From Candidatus Falkowiibacteriota bacterium (GTDB lineage: Bacteria > Patescibacteriota > Patescibacteriia > Patescibacteriales > UBA12465): a stretch of 46,749 bases of DNA. The notes beneath the pieces are model-generated. The model saw only the letters and a program-made list of their open reading frames with translations. It was not told the DNA's origin and searched no databases. Where the stretch lies: positions 1 through 46,749 of the forward strand of contig JAACPL010000009.1 of the NCBI GenBank assembly GCA_009995495.1, written 5' to 3'. This document shows, one piece after another, positions 7,699 through 16,966 of the stretch. Position 1 is the first letter of the stretch. The number at the start of each line of letters is the position of its first letter. Position numbers and translations under genes: made by a program.

Positions 7699-9207
7699 AT
7701 GACAGAACAAAGAAAAGGTGATGCGTTTTTTAATGCGCAAAGAGAACGCTTCTTTGCGGTCGGGTTTGATGATCTCCGTTTGCGAACGGATTATTCAGAA
7801 ATTCTACCAGAAGAAGTTGTTTTGCAGTCCAAATTTTCACGAAACGTTGGTTTGCAAATTCCAATCGTCAGTTCACCGATGGATACGGTGACTGAGGCGA
7901 AGATGGCTATTGCGATGGCAATGGCTGGTGGTTTAGGGATAATTCATAAAGGATTATCAGCCGACAGACAGGCAGCGCAAATTGCCAAGGTAAAGCATTG
8001 TTTAAATGCTTTTATTTCTGATCCAATCTGTATTTCTGCCGATAATAAAGTAGCGGACGTTTTACGGATGAAGGAGGAGAAAGACTACGGTTTCTCTTCT
8101 TTCCCAGTAGTTAACAACGATAACAAGTTTATCGGTATTGTAACTGGTAACGACTTTGAGTTTTGCCACAATCCTAAAGAAATGATTATCGCTGATATTA
8201 TGTCAACGAATGCTTTGGTAACCGATTCCACTGATTTAAACCAGGCCTATCAAATTATGCGCAAAAATCATAAGAAGATTTTGCCTGTAGTTGACGATGG
8301 GGGGCGGTTATTAGGTATCTATACTTGGACTGATATTAAAAGGATTATGTCTAACAATGCTTCCGGATTTAATCTGGATAGCGCTGGCACTTTAATTGTC
8401 GGGGCAGCGATTGGTGTTCATGAAGATGATTATGAGCGCACACATTTGCTGGCTGACAAGGGTGTTAATGTCTTCGTGGTTGATACCGCCCATGGTGATT
8501 CGTTAAAAGTTATAAAAATGGTTCGCTATCTTAAAAAACATTATCCTGATGTTGACGTCGTGGCTGGCAATATTTCTGAAGGCGAGTCGGCTAAACGTTT
8601 AGTAGTGGCTGGTGTTGATGGCATTAGAGTTGGGCAAGGACCAGGCTCAATTTGCACTACGCGTATCGTGTCTGGAATTGGTCATCCGCAGGTTTCGGCA
8701 ATTCACGAATGTGCCAAAGCAATTCGCGGTTCTGGTGTGCCTGTTTGTGCCGATGGTGGTATCAAATATTCTGGCGATATCACTATCGCGATTGGAGCCG
8801 GCGCCGACAATGTTATGCTAGGCAATCTCTTAGCAGGGACAACCGAAGCGCCAGGAGAAGTTATTTTCCGAGACGGTAAAGCCTTGAAACTTTATCGGGG
8901 CATGGGCTCACTTGGAGCGATGCTTGATAATAAGGCCTCGCGCGAGCGTTATGGTCAGACCGGAAAAACGAGCGACAAGCTCGTTCCTGAAGGAGTGGAG
9001 GGTGCCATCCAATTTAAGGGCGAAGTCGCTAACATCCTCTTTCAGCTTATTGGCGGTTTAAAATCCGGTATGGGCTATACTGGAGCGAACGATCTCGCAA
9101 CTCTGCAGCAGATTGCTAATTTTTATTTAGTGTCCGTGGCTGGCATGCAGGAATCGCATCCGCATGATTTGTATTTTGTAAAAGACGCGCCTAACTATAG
9201 GCGGTAA
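7699..9207 (+). CDS. guaB: Inosine-5'-monophosphate dehydrogenase
   Basis: The enzyme oxidises IMP to XMP with NAD+, the committed step to guanine nucleotides. The ATG at 7699 gives 502 residues, near the usual 490; the TTG at 7642 would begin at the predicted RNA start. The barrel begins with [15 protein letters not shown], and [20 protein letters not shown] is the classic N-terminal motif. Two CBS domains follow at roughly 105-215. The catalytic cysteine lies in [11 protein letters not shown] (Cys319), and the active-site flap region reads [10 protein letters not shown] with ERYGQ after it. It is 28 bases upstream of purA, so the two IMP-consuming branches are co-transcribed. Codon third positions and overall composition look richer in G+C than in the neighbours. 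Confidence 0.98.
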   Translation: MTEQRKGDAFFNAQRERFFAVGFDDLRLRTDYSEILPEEVVLQSKFSRNVGLQIPIVSSPMDTVTEAKMAIAMAMAGGLGIIHKGLSADRQAAQIAKVKHCLNAFISDPICISADNKVADVLRMKEEKDYGFSSFPVVNNDNKFIGIVTGNDFEFCHNPKEMIIADIMSTNALVTDSTDLNQAYQIMRKNHKKILPVVDDGGRLLGIYTWTDIKRIMSNNASGFNLDSAGTLIVGAAIGVHEDDYERTHLLADKGVNVFVVDTAHGDSLKVIKMVRYLKKHYPDVDVVAGNISEGESAKRLVVAGVDGIRVGQGPGSICTTRIVSGIGHPQVSAIHECAKAIRGSGVPVCADGGIKYSGDITIAIGAGADNVMLGNLLAGTTEAPGEVIFRDGKALKLYRGMGSLGAMLDNKASRERYGQTGKTSDKLVPEGVEGAIQFKGEVANILFQLIGGLKSGMGYTGANDLATLQQIANFYLVSVAGMQESHPHDLYFVKDAPNYRR

Positions 9208-9235
9208 TGTAATGTAAAAACCAAAAAAAAAGAAC

Positions 9236-10792
9236 ATGAAGAACGTATCTGAAAAGTTGAATTACAGTTTAGGCCAGTATTTTTCCGCTGGTAAAAGAAT
9301 TATGGCGGTGAATTGTCTCCAGTTTGGGGATACCGGTAAGGGAAAATTTGTGGACATATTCGCAAATTGGGCAGACATTATCGTGCGCTGTACTGGTGGC
9401 GATAATGCTGGTCACACCATAATTTTCAATGGAGAAGAAATGATTTTTCACCTCATTCCTTCGGGAATTGTTCATGACGTTAATGGTAAAATTAATGTCA
9501 TCGCAAGCGGCACGGTCATTTATCCGAAGACGCTGATTGATGAGACTACTCTTTTGCAAAGCAAAGGAATTCCATGTAAGAATCTTAAAGTCTCTAAGGA
9601 TGCTAAGGTGATTATGCCTTATCATATTCTGTTTGACCGTTTAAGCGAAGCAAGAGCGGGTTCGACAAAAATTGGCACTACTGGTAAGGGCATAGGTCCT
9701 TGTTATGCAGATTTTATTGCGCGTCGGGGCATTTCGGTTAATGATTTGCTTAATCCTGATTTATTTCGGCGTAAGCTGACTAAGAACATAGAATATGTTA
9801 ACCGATTATTGCAAACTTATCATCCTGAGAGTATTGATACTATTATGCTTCATGAGCACCTGGAAAACGGCGAATTCAGCAATAAAGAAGGCGGCTTAAA
9901 CATCAAGGCAATTGCCGAAAAGTATTTGGCCTATGGCAGAATACTGCAACCCTACATTACTAACACGGATGAATTCCTCCAAGATTCGGTTGACAGATAT
10001 AACATTCTTCTTGAAGGCGCTCAAGGTTATCTTTTAAGTGTTGATTATGGGACCTATCCATACGTCACCTCTTCTGATTGTTCTATTCAAGGACTTATGA
10101 AGGGGGCAGGGCTAGAAATGTTTTCCGTCGATTTGCCATTTGGCATAATTAAGGGCTTGTACATGTCCAGGGTTGGTAGTGGACCATTTCCAAGTGAAAA
10201 TGGCGGAGAAGAATCAGAAATTTGGTGTGGCACGCCTGGGGCTGGCGCTGATGAAAAAATAATTTATGCTAATTGCGATATCAATCATGAGAATGAATTT
10301 ATTCAGGGTATTGCAATACGTCGCGTCGGTCATGAATATGGGGCGACTACCGGTAGGCCACGAAGAATAGGATGGCTTGATTTGCCATTATTACGTCATT
10401 CTTTACGGAGTGAAGCAAATCAAATCATCATGACCAAGCTTGATGTGCTTACAGGATTGAAGAAAATAAAAATTTGTAGCTGTTATCAGTATACTGGTGA
10501 AGACTATGTTTACGGTGATAAAGTTATAAAGTTTGGAGATATTATCTCCACTGCCATTGTTGATCCATATTTCCTCTATTACTGCAAGCCAATTTATGAA
10601 GAATTTGATGGCTGGGATGAAGATATTCGTGGCGTTCGCAAATATGCCGACTTGCCTCAAAATCTGAAAAACATTCTGAAATTCATTTTCATAGAAGTTG
10701 AGTCGGCCGAGCTGAGAATTATTTCCGTCGGGCCTGGTCCCGAGGAGACGATTTTCGTTGGCGAAGAGGAACTGTACGGAGATGAAGATTAA
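9236..10792 (+). CDS. purA: Adenylosuccinate synthetase, long form
   Basis: The enzyme joins IMP and aspartate using GTP, the first step from IMP to AMP. Key motifs are QFGDTGKGKFVD (P-loop with the catalytic Asp), DNAGHT (catalytic His), IGTTGKGIGP, YPYVTSSD, GATTGRPRRIGW and TKLDVL (guanine recognition). At 518 residues it is about 90 longer than the E. coli enzyme, with about 22 extra residues at the N-terminus (an internal ATG at 9302 would remove them) and extra sequence in the middle and at the C-terminus. The usual GDEGKGK is GDTGKGK here, losing the Glu next to the catalytic Asp. The retained Asp argues against the phage PurZ type. It follows guaB and ends at a strong terminator. Confidence 0.95.
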   Translation: MKNVSEKLNYSLGQYFSAGKRIMAVNCLQFGDTGKGKFVDIFANWADIIVRCTGGDNAGHTIIFNGEEMIFHLIPSGIVHDVNGKINVIASGTVIYPKTLIDETTLLQSKGIPCKNLKVSKDAKVIMPYHILFDRLSEARAGSTKIGTTGKGIGPCYADFIARRGISVNDLLNPDLFRRKLTKNIEYVNRLLQTYHPESIDTIMLHEHLENGEFSNKEGGLNIKAIAEKYLAYGRILQPYITNTDEFLQDSVDRYNILLEGAQGYLLSVDYGTYPYVTSSDCSIQGLMKGAGLEMFSVDLPFGIIKGLYMSRVGSGPFPSENGGEESEIWCGTPGAGADEKIIYANCDINHENEFIQGIAIRRVGHEYGATTGRPRRIGWLDLPLLRHSLRSEANQIIMTKLDVLTGLKKIKICSCYQYTGEDYVYGDKVIKFGDIISTAIVDPYFLYYCKPIYEEFDGWDEDIRGVRKYADLPQNLKNILKFIFIEVESAELRIISVGPGPEETIFVGEEELYGDED

Positions 10793-10826
10793 AAGTAGTT
10801 AGTAATTAAGATTAAATAGTCATTTT

Positions 10827-10855
10827 AAACCGGTAGGGCAACTTACCGGTTTTTT
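10827..10855 (+). terminator. Terminator of guaB-purA
   Basis: AACCGGTA and TACCGGTT form a strong stem around a short loop, followed by a T run. It closes the purine operon. Confidence 0.9.
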
Positions 10856-10907
10856 CTTATATGAGTAATTTTATAAAGGCTTTACTATAATTTAGATAGG
10901 AAAAAAA

Positions 10908-11258
10908 TTAAAACCACCAAAAATCAAGACAACCTAAATAATCAATTAAAAAGTGAACTAAAATTCCCAAGAAAAAATAACGAAAACGACTCAGTAAGCC
11001 CAGGGCATAAACTGGCAAAAAATTAGTAGAGTGAAGAAAGTGATTATTAAGACTACAGCGTCCGGCTTGATAAATCGGCCAGGAAAATAAATGATCGAGA
11101 TCAATTAAATTAGCAGTGAGTAACTGTCCTAAAACCATCCAAGTCTTAAAAGACCGTCCTAAAATTTTTCCTTCAACAATATACAAAATGCCCCATAGTA
11201 GAAAACTAACCAAAAGATGAAGCCACCAATCAGATTGAGTAATAATATTTAGCAACAT
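10908..11258 (-). CDS. Small integral membrane protein, DUF6122-like
   Basis: This 116-residue protein has about four hydrophobic segments. It carries conserved-looking polar residues inside the membrane region: NLIDLDHLFSWP, CSLNNHFLHS and GILVHFLIDYLGCLD. The pattern of Asp and His in helices is like that of DUF6122/YdjM-type membrane proteins, which have been suggested to be metal-dependent hydrolases. This is family memory, not proof. A TGCTATAAT element on the minus strand at 11269-11277 places the RNA start only about 4 bases before the ATG, so the message may be nearly leaderless. Confidence 0.75.
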   Translation of the reverse strand: MLLNIITQSDWWLHLLVSFLLWGILYIVEGKILGRSFKTWMVLGQLLTANLIDLDHLFSWPIYQAGRCSLNNHFLHSTNFLPVYALGLLSRFRYFFLGILVHFLIDYLGCLDFWWF

Positions 11259-11268
11259 AGCTTAATAT

Positions 11269-11277
11269 TATAGCATG
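11269..11277 (-). promoter_or_regulatory. Extended -10 promoter of the DUF6122-like gene
   Basis: The minus strand reads TGCTATAAT, an extended -10 element, ending about 10 bases before the start codon at 11258. No good -35 is visible. Confidence 0.5.
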
Positions 11278-11354
11278 AAAATTAATATATGAAATGATTG
11301 TAATATATGATAAAATATTAGTGATTTCAATTTACTATTTTTAAATTTTCTCGT

Positions 11355-12920
11355 ATGAATAAAAAAACGTATTTGTTAATACTTGTCTTGATGCCAGTCA
11401 TGTTATTAAGTGGTTGTTCAATTTCTAAAAAAGCAGCCCTTGAATCGGATGTCATAATTACTAGCGATGAAACAACTCAAGATGATTTAAACCCATCGGA
11501 AAATAAAACAAGTGATCGAAAAGTAGTAACTGAGATTGTTTATCAAGAAGCAAAAACTATTATCGATTTACAGGATTTTGCTCAAGAGGCTCAAAAACTA
11601 GCCTTTGACAAGATTGGCCCAGACGCAATGCTGAAGAGAATAGAATTTGAATATTTAAGCGATGAAAATTACATTGCCTATACTGCCATTTTTTTAAGTA
11701 ATGAAAAATTTTCAAATGATATTAATAAAAATTTATTCGTTACTTATAACAAAAAATACGAGATAAAAGATAACCCATATCAGTCAGAATTCAGTGGACA
11801 TGAAAATGAGACTGATAATAACCGTGAACTAATAGCTATGCAATGTAGTTTAGATAAATCTTGTGAATTTATGATTGGTTATTTTAAGCATGGTAGTGTA
11901 AATGCTGATAATTTACAGATTTCCTTAGTTAATTTAGTTAAAAATTATGATTATCCTTGGGAGAGCTCATTTGGAAAAGTTGGGTGGATAGCCGTAAGTA
12001 ATGATATTTTAAAAGGAGTCTATGGTCGTTATAGGTTTAAGCCAGCAACAGGAGAAGTTGCTTTATCCGATGATATAGATGAGGCAAAATGGTTTGGTTA
12101 TGCTACAACCCCAGATTCAACACCCGTAACAATAAATAAAGTTGATACAGATGGAGACGGTTTGTCAGATTATGATGAAATAAACATTTATAAAACTGAT
12201 CCTTTAAATCCTGATACTGATGGTGACGGATATTCAGACGGCGAAGAAGTTAAGGGTGGCTATAATCCTTTAGGGGATGGAAAATTAATAGAAAAAAATG
12301 TTAATCAAGCCATTCCGTCATTGCCAGAAGCATCAGAAGAAAAAGTGATTACAAAACCTGAGACAGCACTAAAAACTTCAACGGACAAAACTTGTTCAAG
12401 TGATGAGTGTTATAGAGATTTAGCAATTACGAAAAAAGATGTCGCTATTTGCAGTAACATAAAAGAGCGCTCTTTTTATGGCACGTGCTTAGTTGCCGTG
12501 GCCTTTGCAAACGGGAATATGAATCCTTGCGAAGTATTGGGAGATGATTATCCTGAATTAGATGATGATTGTAAAAAAATGAATGAAGCAATAAAACAAG
12601 CACAACAACCAGTAGATCGAGATTCAGTTACATTATCTGACATCAAGATACTTCTGGTTGTGTTAGAGCTTTACTATAACGACGCTGGTAAATATCCAGA
12701 AAATATTATTACAGGTCAGCCCGTAGCTTTTAATGGTAATACATATATCACTAAAGTACCTTCTGCGAAAGAGGGCAAAACGGATATTTGCTCCGTGAAT
12801 TATGAATATAAATATACATATATAAATGATAAAAATTATTCTTTGACATATTGTTTAGACAAGGATGTTGATATTGTTCCTTCTGGATTTCATACCGCGT
12901 CGCCTAAAGGAATTTTTTAG
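11355..12920 (+). CDS. Lipoprotein with Ca-binding-type repeats and a pilin-like C-terminal head
   Basis: This 521-residue protein begins with a lipoprotein signal ending in LLSGC (Cys21), so it should be anchored to the outer face of the membrane. Residues of about 264-305 hold thrombospondin-type-3-like repeats (DTDGDGLSDYDE, then DTDGDGYSDGEE), which bind calcium in related proteins and often act as spacers. The region around 345-400 has six cysteines that could form disulfides. The last 105 residues read DIKILLVVLELYYNDAGKYP, then YITKVPS, and end with YSLTYCL, the pattern of the globular head of type II secretion pseudopilins and type IV pilins. The pilin N-terminal helix is not attached. 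A role in the envelope or as a pilus-associated component is inferred. Confidence 0.88.
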   Translation: MNKKTYLLILVLMPVMLLSGCSISKKAALESDVIITSDETTQDDLNPSENKTSDRKVVTEIVYQEAKTIIDLQDFAQEAQKLAFDKIGPDAMLKRIEFEYLSDENYIAYTAIFLSNEKFSNDINKNLFVTYNKKYEIKDNPYQSEFSGHENETDNNRELIAMQCSLDKSCEFMIGYFKHGSVNADNLQISLVNLVKNYDYPWESSFGKVGWIAVSNDILKGVYGRYRFKPATGEVALSDDIDEAKWFGYATTPDSTPVTINKVDTDGDGLSDYDEINIYKTDPLNPDTDGDGYSDGEEVKGGYNPLGDGKLIEKNVNQAIPSLPEASEEKVITKPETALKTSTDKTCSSDECYRDLAITKKDVAICSNIKERSFYGTCLVAVAFANGNMNPCEVLGDDYPELDDDCKKMNEAIKQAQQPVDRDSVTLSDIKILLVVLELYYNDAGKYPENIITGQPVAFNGNTYITKVPSAKEGKTDICSVNYEYKYTYINDKNYSLTYCLDKDVDIVPSGFHTASPKGIF

Positions 12921-12990
12921 AGTCGTTAATTAATATTGTTATTTACTTATCTTTACGATACCCCCCATATTGATAGCGAAGCTGAAGGCC

Positions 12991-13019
12991 GTGACAAACA
13001 GGCATTTAAATGCTATAAT
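12991..13019 (+). promoter_or_regulatory. Promoter of the split transglutaminase-like locus
   Basis: GTGACA at 12991-12996 is separated by 17 bases from TATAAT at 13014-13019, which also carries the upstream TG of an extended -10 element. RNA would start near 13026, supporting the ATG at 13068. Confidence 0.7.
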
Positions 13020-13067
13020 AGACAAACAATATTGCTTCTTAGCCTTATTAGTCAACCGAAAAACACG

Positions 13068-13280
13068 ATGAAAAAAACAAGAAAAAAAATTATTCTCATA
13101 CTAATTATTTGTTTATTGTTCTTAGCTATAGTTGCTTATTTTCTTAATCAACGTTCTCAGAATCAACTTAATGTTAGTAGTCAAAACCAAGTTGATAATC
13201 AGGCTAATGAAATTATAGAAGTTGATGAAATGCTTGGAGGAGAAGAGAAAGAGGAAGAAAAAGAAGTTGGAATTACTTAA
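13068..13280 (+). CDS. Short membrane-anchor reading frame, probable N-terminal part of the next gene
   Basis: This 70-residue frame starts with MKKTRKKIILILIICLLFLAI (positions 1-21), a basic start followed by one membrane helix, and then a polar, strongly acidic linker ending EEKEEEKEVGIT. It stops at 13280, inside the next frame, which begins at 13222-13225 in the +1 frame. Alone it is a one-helix peptide with no domain. It looks like the missing anchor of the transglutaminase-like protein: dropping one A from the run of five near 13258 would fuse the two frames as EEEKKLELLN. Whether this is a real frameshift, a sequencing error or two coupled genes cannot be settled here. Confidence 0.6.
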   Translation: MKKTRKKIILILIICLLFLAIVAYFLNQRSQNQLNVSSQNQVDNQANEIIEVDEMLGGEEKEEEKEVGIT

Positions 13281-15177
13281 CCTAATCCATAAGCCCAATT
13301 TAAAAGATATTGATAAATATTTAGAAGAGCATGAAAGCGATGAAGCTAGTTCTATCACTGATAGCCAAGCTAATATACTATCGGGCGCTTTAAATAGTAG
13401 TAAAGAACTTCTTCTTGATATTATGCCCGCCAAGAAAGACAGATCGCTTAGTTTGTTGTCTAGTAGAATTATTTACAAACTTTTTCCCGAGGTATTAGAA
13501 AATATTAAAAAAGAAAAAAAACAAAATAATCCCGAGGCGATTAATAGTTTCTGGACTAGAATGGGATTCGGTAGAGGCTCGGGTAGGAGCGGCGCTGAAG
13601 CAACGGATTCTCAAGAACGCCACGCGAATCTTGAAAATCGTAGTTCGGCTGGTACCTATGAAGGCGGCGATGGTGGAGGAACTGAAAGAGGAAAAAAACC
13701 GGTTGAAGTTTTTAAATTACGGGAAAATATATCTGCCATGTTTGCTAATAATATTTTTGGTCAATACCGAGATGGTAAATGGAGTAAAATAGAGTTTAAC
13801 GTGGGTAAAGAAGTAAATACTCCATTTAAAGAAATAACTAATACACTATTAAATGTTGGAAACAGTTTTAATATTAGTTTACCTAAACCACTGGAAGCCA
13901 GAATTATCCCGGAAAGAGTTAAGGGAATTAGAGCTGATGGCACTGAAATTAATTTAAATATTCAAGTTAATGCTTTACAAGAAGTAACTTGTACCAGTAG
14001 CGAGGCGGTCAAAGAAATTGTTTATTCTTTCAAAATGAGCGAAGCTTTTAAACCCCTTGAAAATATAAGCGAAAAAAATTATGAGAAGTTTTTAGATAGT
14101 GTTGAAGAAAAAGAATCATTAGTAGAGGGTATCTCGGATTTAAATGAAGAACTTGAAATATTTATCTATTCAATCAAAGATAAATCACCTAAAGAAAAAT
14201 TAATAGCAATTGAAAATTATGTCAGAAATAATAGTTATTATGATGATAAAAATTCTGAAGTAAGGGAAATGAAAAAAGATAAGAATATATCAGAAGTAAT
14301 AGATATTATGCAGCTTCGAGCGCAAGAATTGAAAGAAGCAGGAATTAATAAAGGTTCTAAAAAGTTTGCCGGAGTCTGTGCTGATTTTGCTCTTCTTACT
14401 ACTTCATTACTTAGAAAAGCTAATATTGCTAGTGGTTATTTAAAGGGCTATAAAATATCAGGGAAGAGTGCGACGACGAAAGACGCTCATGGTTGTTCTT
14501 TTGTTTTGTGGCCGGGTGATAAAGGGGAAGCGCGTATGGTATTTGTTGACGGTACTCCAAGTGGTTCAAGCTCGGAGTTTGGTAAAGAAATAAATGATGC
14601 TGTTTCAACCCCAAGTATAGAAGAAAGGGAAGCGGAATTTGAAAAAATTAAAGCCGAAAAAGAAAAAGAATCTATTAAAACTCTTGATGAGATAGAGGCG
14701 CAATTTGATACTCTTTCTGAAGAGGAATTGAAAGAGCTAAGTAATGGTAGATTGGAAGAGGCTCTGAACAATTTATTAAGTTATAATATTAATAATGACA
14801 ACCTAAAAAGAATAACTAAAATTTTAGAGGCTTATTGGTATTCTCCGCTTAGCAAGCTTGATTTAAGCAAGGTGGAAAACAGTATTCAAGCTAGCTCTTT
14901 TTTGGCGACTCAATTAGAAAAAGTAGAAGATGTTGTAAATGATGAAAATAAGGCCACGTCTTCTCTTTATGGCTCAGAGTTATTTAATGTTTTAGAAAAT
15001 TATATTTCTAGATTTAAAAGGGATGAAATGATTGAAGATACAAATGCTGGTCTAGATGTTTTAGAGAAGATTTATGAGTTGGCTAAAAACGACTTGAATA
15101 TAATAGAGAGAAAAGCTTTAAGCGCGACGATGAATTATTTAAGGGCTAAAAATATTAAAGGGAAGACGCCTCGTTAA
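13225..15177 (+). CDS. Transglutaminase-like protein, start uncertain
   Basis: About 650 residues. The central part has the transglutaminase/cysteine-protease triad: Cys in AGVCADFALL (about residue 385), His in DAHGCSFVLWP (about 422) and Asp in VFVDGTP (about 442), preceded by the typical helix PKEKLIAIENYVRNNSYYDD. The first 30 residues in this frame are a Lys/Arg-rich run that looks like an out-of-frame reading of the acidic linker of the preceding frame. The ATG at 13225 is the first in frame but is probably not the true start if the two frames form one protein. The C-terminal 200 residues are charged and helical. The family includes surface peptidases and crosslinking enzymes; the substrate is unknown. 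Confidence 0.8.
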   Translation: MKCLEEKRKRKKKKLELLNLIHKPNLKDIDKYLEEHESDEASSITDSQANILSGALNSSKELLLDIMPAKKDRSLSLLSSRIIYKLFPEVLENIKKEKKQNNPEAINSFWTRMGFGRGSGRSGAEATDSQERHANLENRSSAGTYEGGDGGGTERGKKPVEVFKLRENISAMFANNIFGQYRDGKWSKIEFNVGKEVNTPFKEITNTLLNVGNSFNISLPKPLEARIIPERVKGIRADGTEINLNIQVNALQEVTCTSSEAVKEIVYSFKMSEAFKPLENISEKNYEKFLDSVEEKESLVEGISDLNEELEIFIYSIKDKSPKEKLIAIENYVRNNSYYDDKNSEVREMKKDKNISEVIDIMQLRAQELKEAGINKGSKKFAGVCADFALLTTSLLRKANIASGYLKGYKISGKSATTKDAHGCSFVLWPGDKGEARMVFVDGTPSGSSSEFGKEINDAVSTPSIEEREAEFEKIKAEKEKESIKTLDEIEAQFDTLSEEELKELSNGRLEEALNNLLSYNINNDNLKRITKILEAYWYSPLSKLDLSKVENSIQASSFLATQLEKVEDVVNDENKATSSLYGSELFNVLENYISRFKRDEMIEDTNAGLDVLEKIYELAKNDLNIIERKALSATMNYLRAKNIKGKTPR

Positions 15178-15300
15178 GCTCAAATTTTGATTATAATGCT
15201 TTTAGCCTTAAGTGTTTCCAAGCTATTGAACTATTTGGATGTTTTAGGTACACACATATTGCACTTTTAGCACCAATTTATAGGCATATCGCAAAAACTA

Positions 15301-15329
15301 TTGACAAATATAAAATATTATGATATAAT
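15301..15329 (+). promoter_or_regulatory. Consensus sigma-70 promoter before the GT2 gene
   Basis: A perfect TTGACA (15301-15306), 17-base spacer and perfect TATAAT (15324-15329). RNA should start about 12 bases before the ATG at 15348, leaving almost no leader. Confidence 0.9.
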
Positions 15330-15347
15330 ATTGTGTTAAATATTATT

Positions 15348-16676
15348 ATGAAAAAGAAGACAATTAACAAAATTATCTTATTAGTTATCCTCTATGCACT
15401 ATCATTGCTAGTTTTTATTTTTGGCTTTTCTCAAGAACCACGGGACATTCAGGGTTGGGAGCATATTAGACCGATAATGTTTATTTTATTTATTCCCTTA
15501 TTAACTAAATACATTATTCATCTTTTAATTGTCCCTTGGCATAATTATGTTAATAAAAGAGTGTTAAAAAATAATAATAAAAATTATCAGCCCTTAGTTT
15601 CTTTTATTATTCCAGCTTGGAATGAGGAGGTTGGAATTGTTAACACTATTAAATCTGTTTTGAAAAGTGATTATAAAAAATTTGAAATAATTATTGTTAA
15701 TGATGGTTCTACTGATAAGACTGGATTAAGAGTTAAAGAATTTATTAATAGTTATAAAGGAGCTATTACAATTAAATATTTTAAGAAAGAAAATGGCGGT
15801 AAATCATCGGCCTTGAATTTAGGTATTAAGAAAGCTGAGGGAGAAATTATTATTACTTCGGATGCAGATTGTGTGCTAGATTTTAAAGCCATTTCTAATT
15901 TAGCTAAATATTTTTCTAATCAAGAAGTTATGGCGTCAGCAGGTAATGTTCGAGTTGGTAATAATCAGAAAATTATTGGCGCTATCCAAAAATTAGAATA
16001 TCTATACGGGTTTTATTTTAAGCGCTCTGATTCTATCCTTAATACTGTTTACATTGTCGGTGGCGCTGCCGCGGCTTATCGCAAGACAATATTTAAAAAA
16101 TTAGGGTATTTTGATGAAGAAATTATTACTGAAGATATTGAGTATTCAACGCGCATTCTAAATTCTGGTTACAAGATCTGTTATGCCGCTGATGCCATTT
16201 TTTATACTGAAGTGCCGTCTGATTTAAAAAGTCTGATTAAACAGCGCTTGCGTTGGAAATACGGACGTTTAAAAACATTTCTAAAATATCAAAATTTATT
16301 TTTTAAGATTAAGGGTCAGCATAGTAAATTTTTAAGTTTTTTAATTTTGCCCGTAGCCTTGTTTTCAGAAATATTATTATTTTTTGAAGTTATTCTTTTG
16401 CCAGTATTTTTTGTTTATACTTTTTTATCAGGAGATTTTATTCCTTTAATTGTTGTGGTTTCAATTTTATCAATTATTATTTTTTTACAAATCATAACTG
16501 ATGTTAAGTGGCGCGAAAACAAAGATGTGATTTTTTGGGCGCCAATTGCTTGGTTAGTTTTCTATTTTGTTGATTTTATTGAATATGTTGCCTTGGTAAA
16601 AAGTATTATTAAGATAATAAAAAATAAAACGGTTGCTTGGCAAAAATGGGAGCGGGTTGGTGTTTTTGGAGCTTAA
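15348..16676 (+). CDS. Processive family 2 glycosyltransferase, membrane-bound
   Basis: The protein has 442 residues from the ATG at 15348; a GTG at 15333 lies too close to the promoter. Two N-terminal membrane helices are followed by a GT-A domain with VNDGSTD (Asp119), SDADC (metal-binding DAD near 172-174), TEDIE (catalytic Asp region, 261-263) and QRLRW (299-303). The QxxRW motif marks processive synthases of the cellulose, chitin, hyaluronan and poly-N-acetylglucosamine type. Two to three C-terminal membrane helices complete the usual layout. It probably polymerises and exports a surface polysaccharide; the sugar cannot be told from the sequence. It appears to be transcribed alone from the perfect promoter upstream. 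Confidence 0.93.
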   Translation: MKKKTINKIILLVILYALSLLVFIFGFSQEPRDIQGWEHIRPIMFILFIPLLTKYIIHLLIVPWHNYVNKRVLKNNNKNYQPLVSFIIPAWNEEVGIVNTIKSVLKSDYKKFEIIIVNDGSTDKTGLRVKEFINSYKGAITIKYFKKENGGKSSALNLGIKKAEGEIIITSDADCVLDFKAISNLAKYFSNQEVMASAGNVRVGNNQKIIGAIQKLEYLYGFYFKRSDSILNTVYIVGGAAAAYRKTIFKKLGYFDEEIITEDIEYSTRILNSGYKICYAADAIFYTEVPSDLKSLIKQRLRWKYGRLKTFLKYQNLFFKIKGQHSKFLSFLILPVALFSEILLFFEVILLPVFFVYTFLSGDFIPLIVVVSILSIIIFLQIITDVKWRENKDVIFWAPIAWLVFYFVDFIEYVALVKSIIKIIKNKTVAWQKWERVGVFGA

Positions 16677-16779
16677 ATATAAATTATTAGTTGATAAAAT
16701 AATATTATAATGGTATTATTTTTTGTTACTTTAAAAACTTAATATCACTATCAGCATTAATCAAAAAAATAATAAAAAA

Positions 16780-16932
16780 ATGGACAAGAAAAAGTTAAGC
16801 TTGAAAAGGGTAGAAATTCTGGCAATTTCTAGAATATGGTTTAAAAAAATCATGGAAATCCCTTTATTTTTTCTCTTCAATTCCGAAAAAATTGCGGATC
16901 TTATAAATTATGAAAAAAATAAAACAAAATAA
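16780..16932 (+). CDS. Possible small basic protein
   Basis: A 50-codon frame from ATG to TAA encodes a lysine-rich peptide (MDKKKLSLKRVEILAISRIW and a hydrophobic IPLFFLF stretch). It fills the space between the GT2 gene and a convergent terminator. No family is recognised and it could be chance in AT-rich DNA. Confidence 0.35.
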   Translation: MDKKKLSLKRVEILAISRIWFKKIMEIPLFFLFNSEKIADLINYEKNKTK

Positions 16933-16940
16933 AACAAAAT

Positions 16941-16963
16941 AAAAAATGAGCTTTATAAGGCTC
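16941..16963 (-). terminator. Terminator after the 73-codon minus-strand gene
   Basis: GAGC (16948-16951) pairs with GCTC (16960-16963), extended by CTT/AAG pairs, with six T on the minus strand after it. Confidence 0.55.
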
Positions 16964-16966
16964 CTT

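Noticed and set aside
8612-8879. Two short frames inside guaB
   Set aside because: They are other-frame readings of a well-conserved gene with no start signals of their own.
9236-10792. PurA as a phage-type PurZ making 2-aminoadenine
   Set aside because: The catalytic Asp next to the P-loop is kept and the IMP-site motifs look like ordinary PurA; only the neighbouring Glu is changed.
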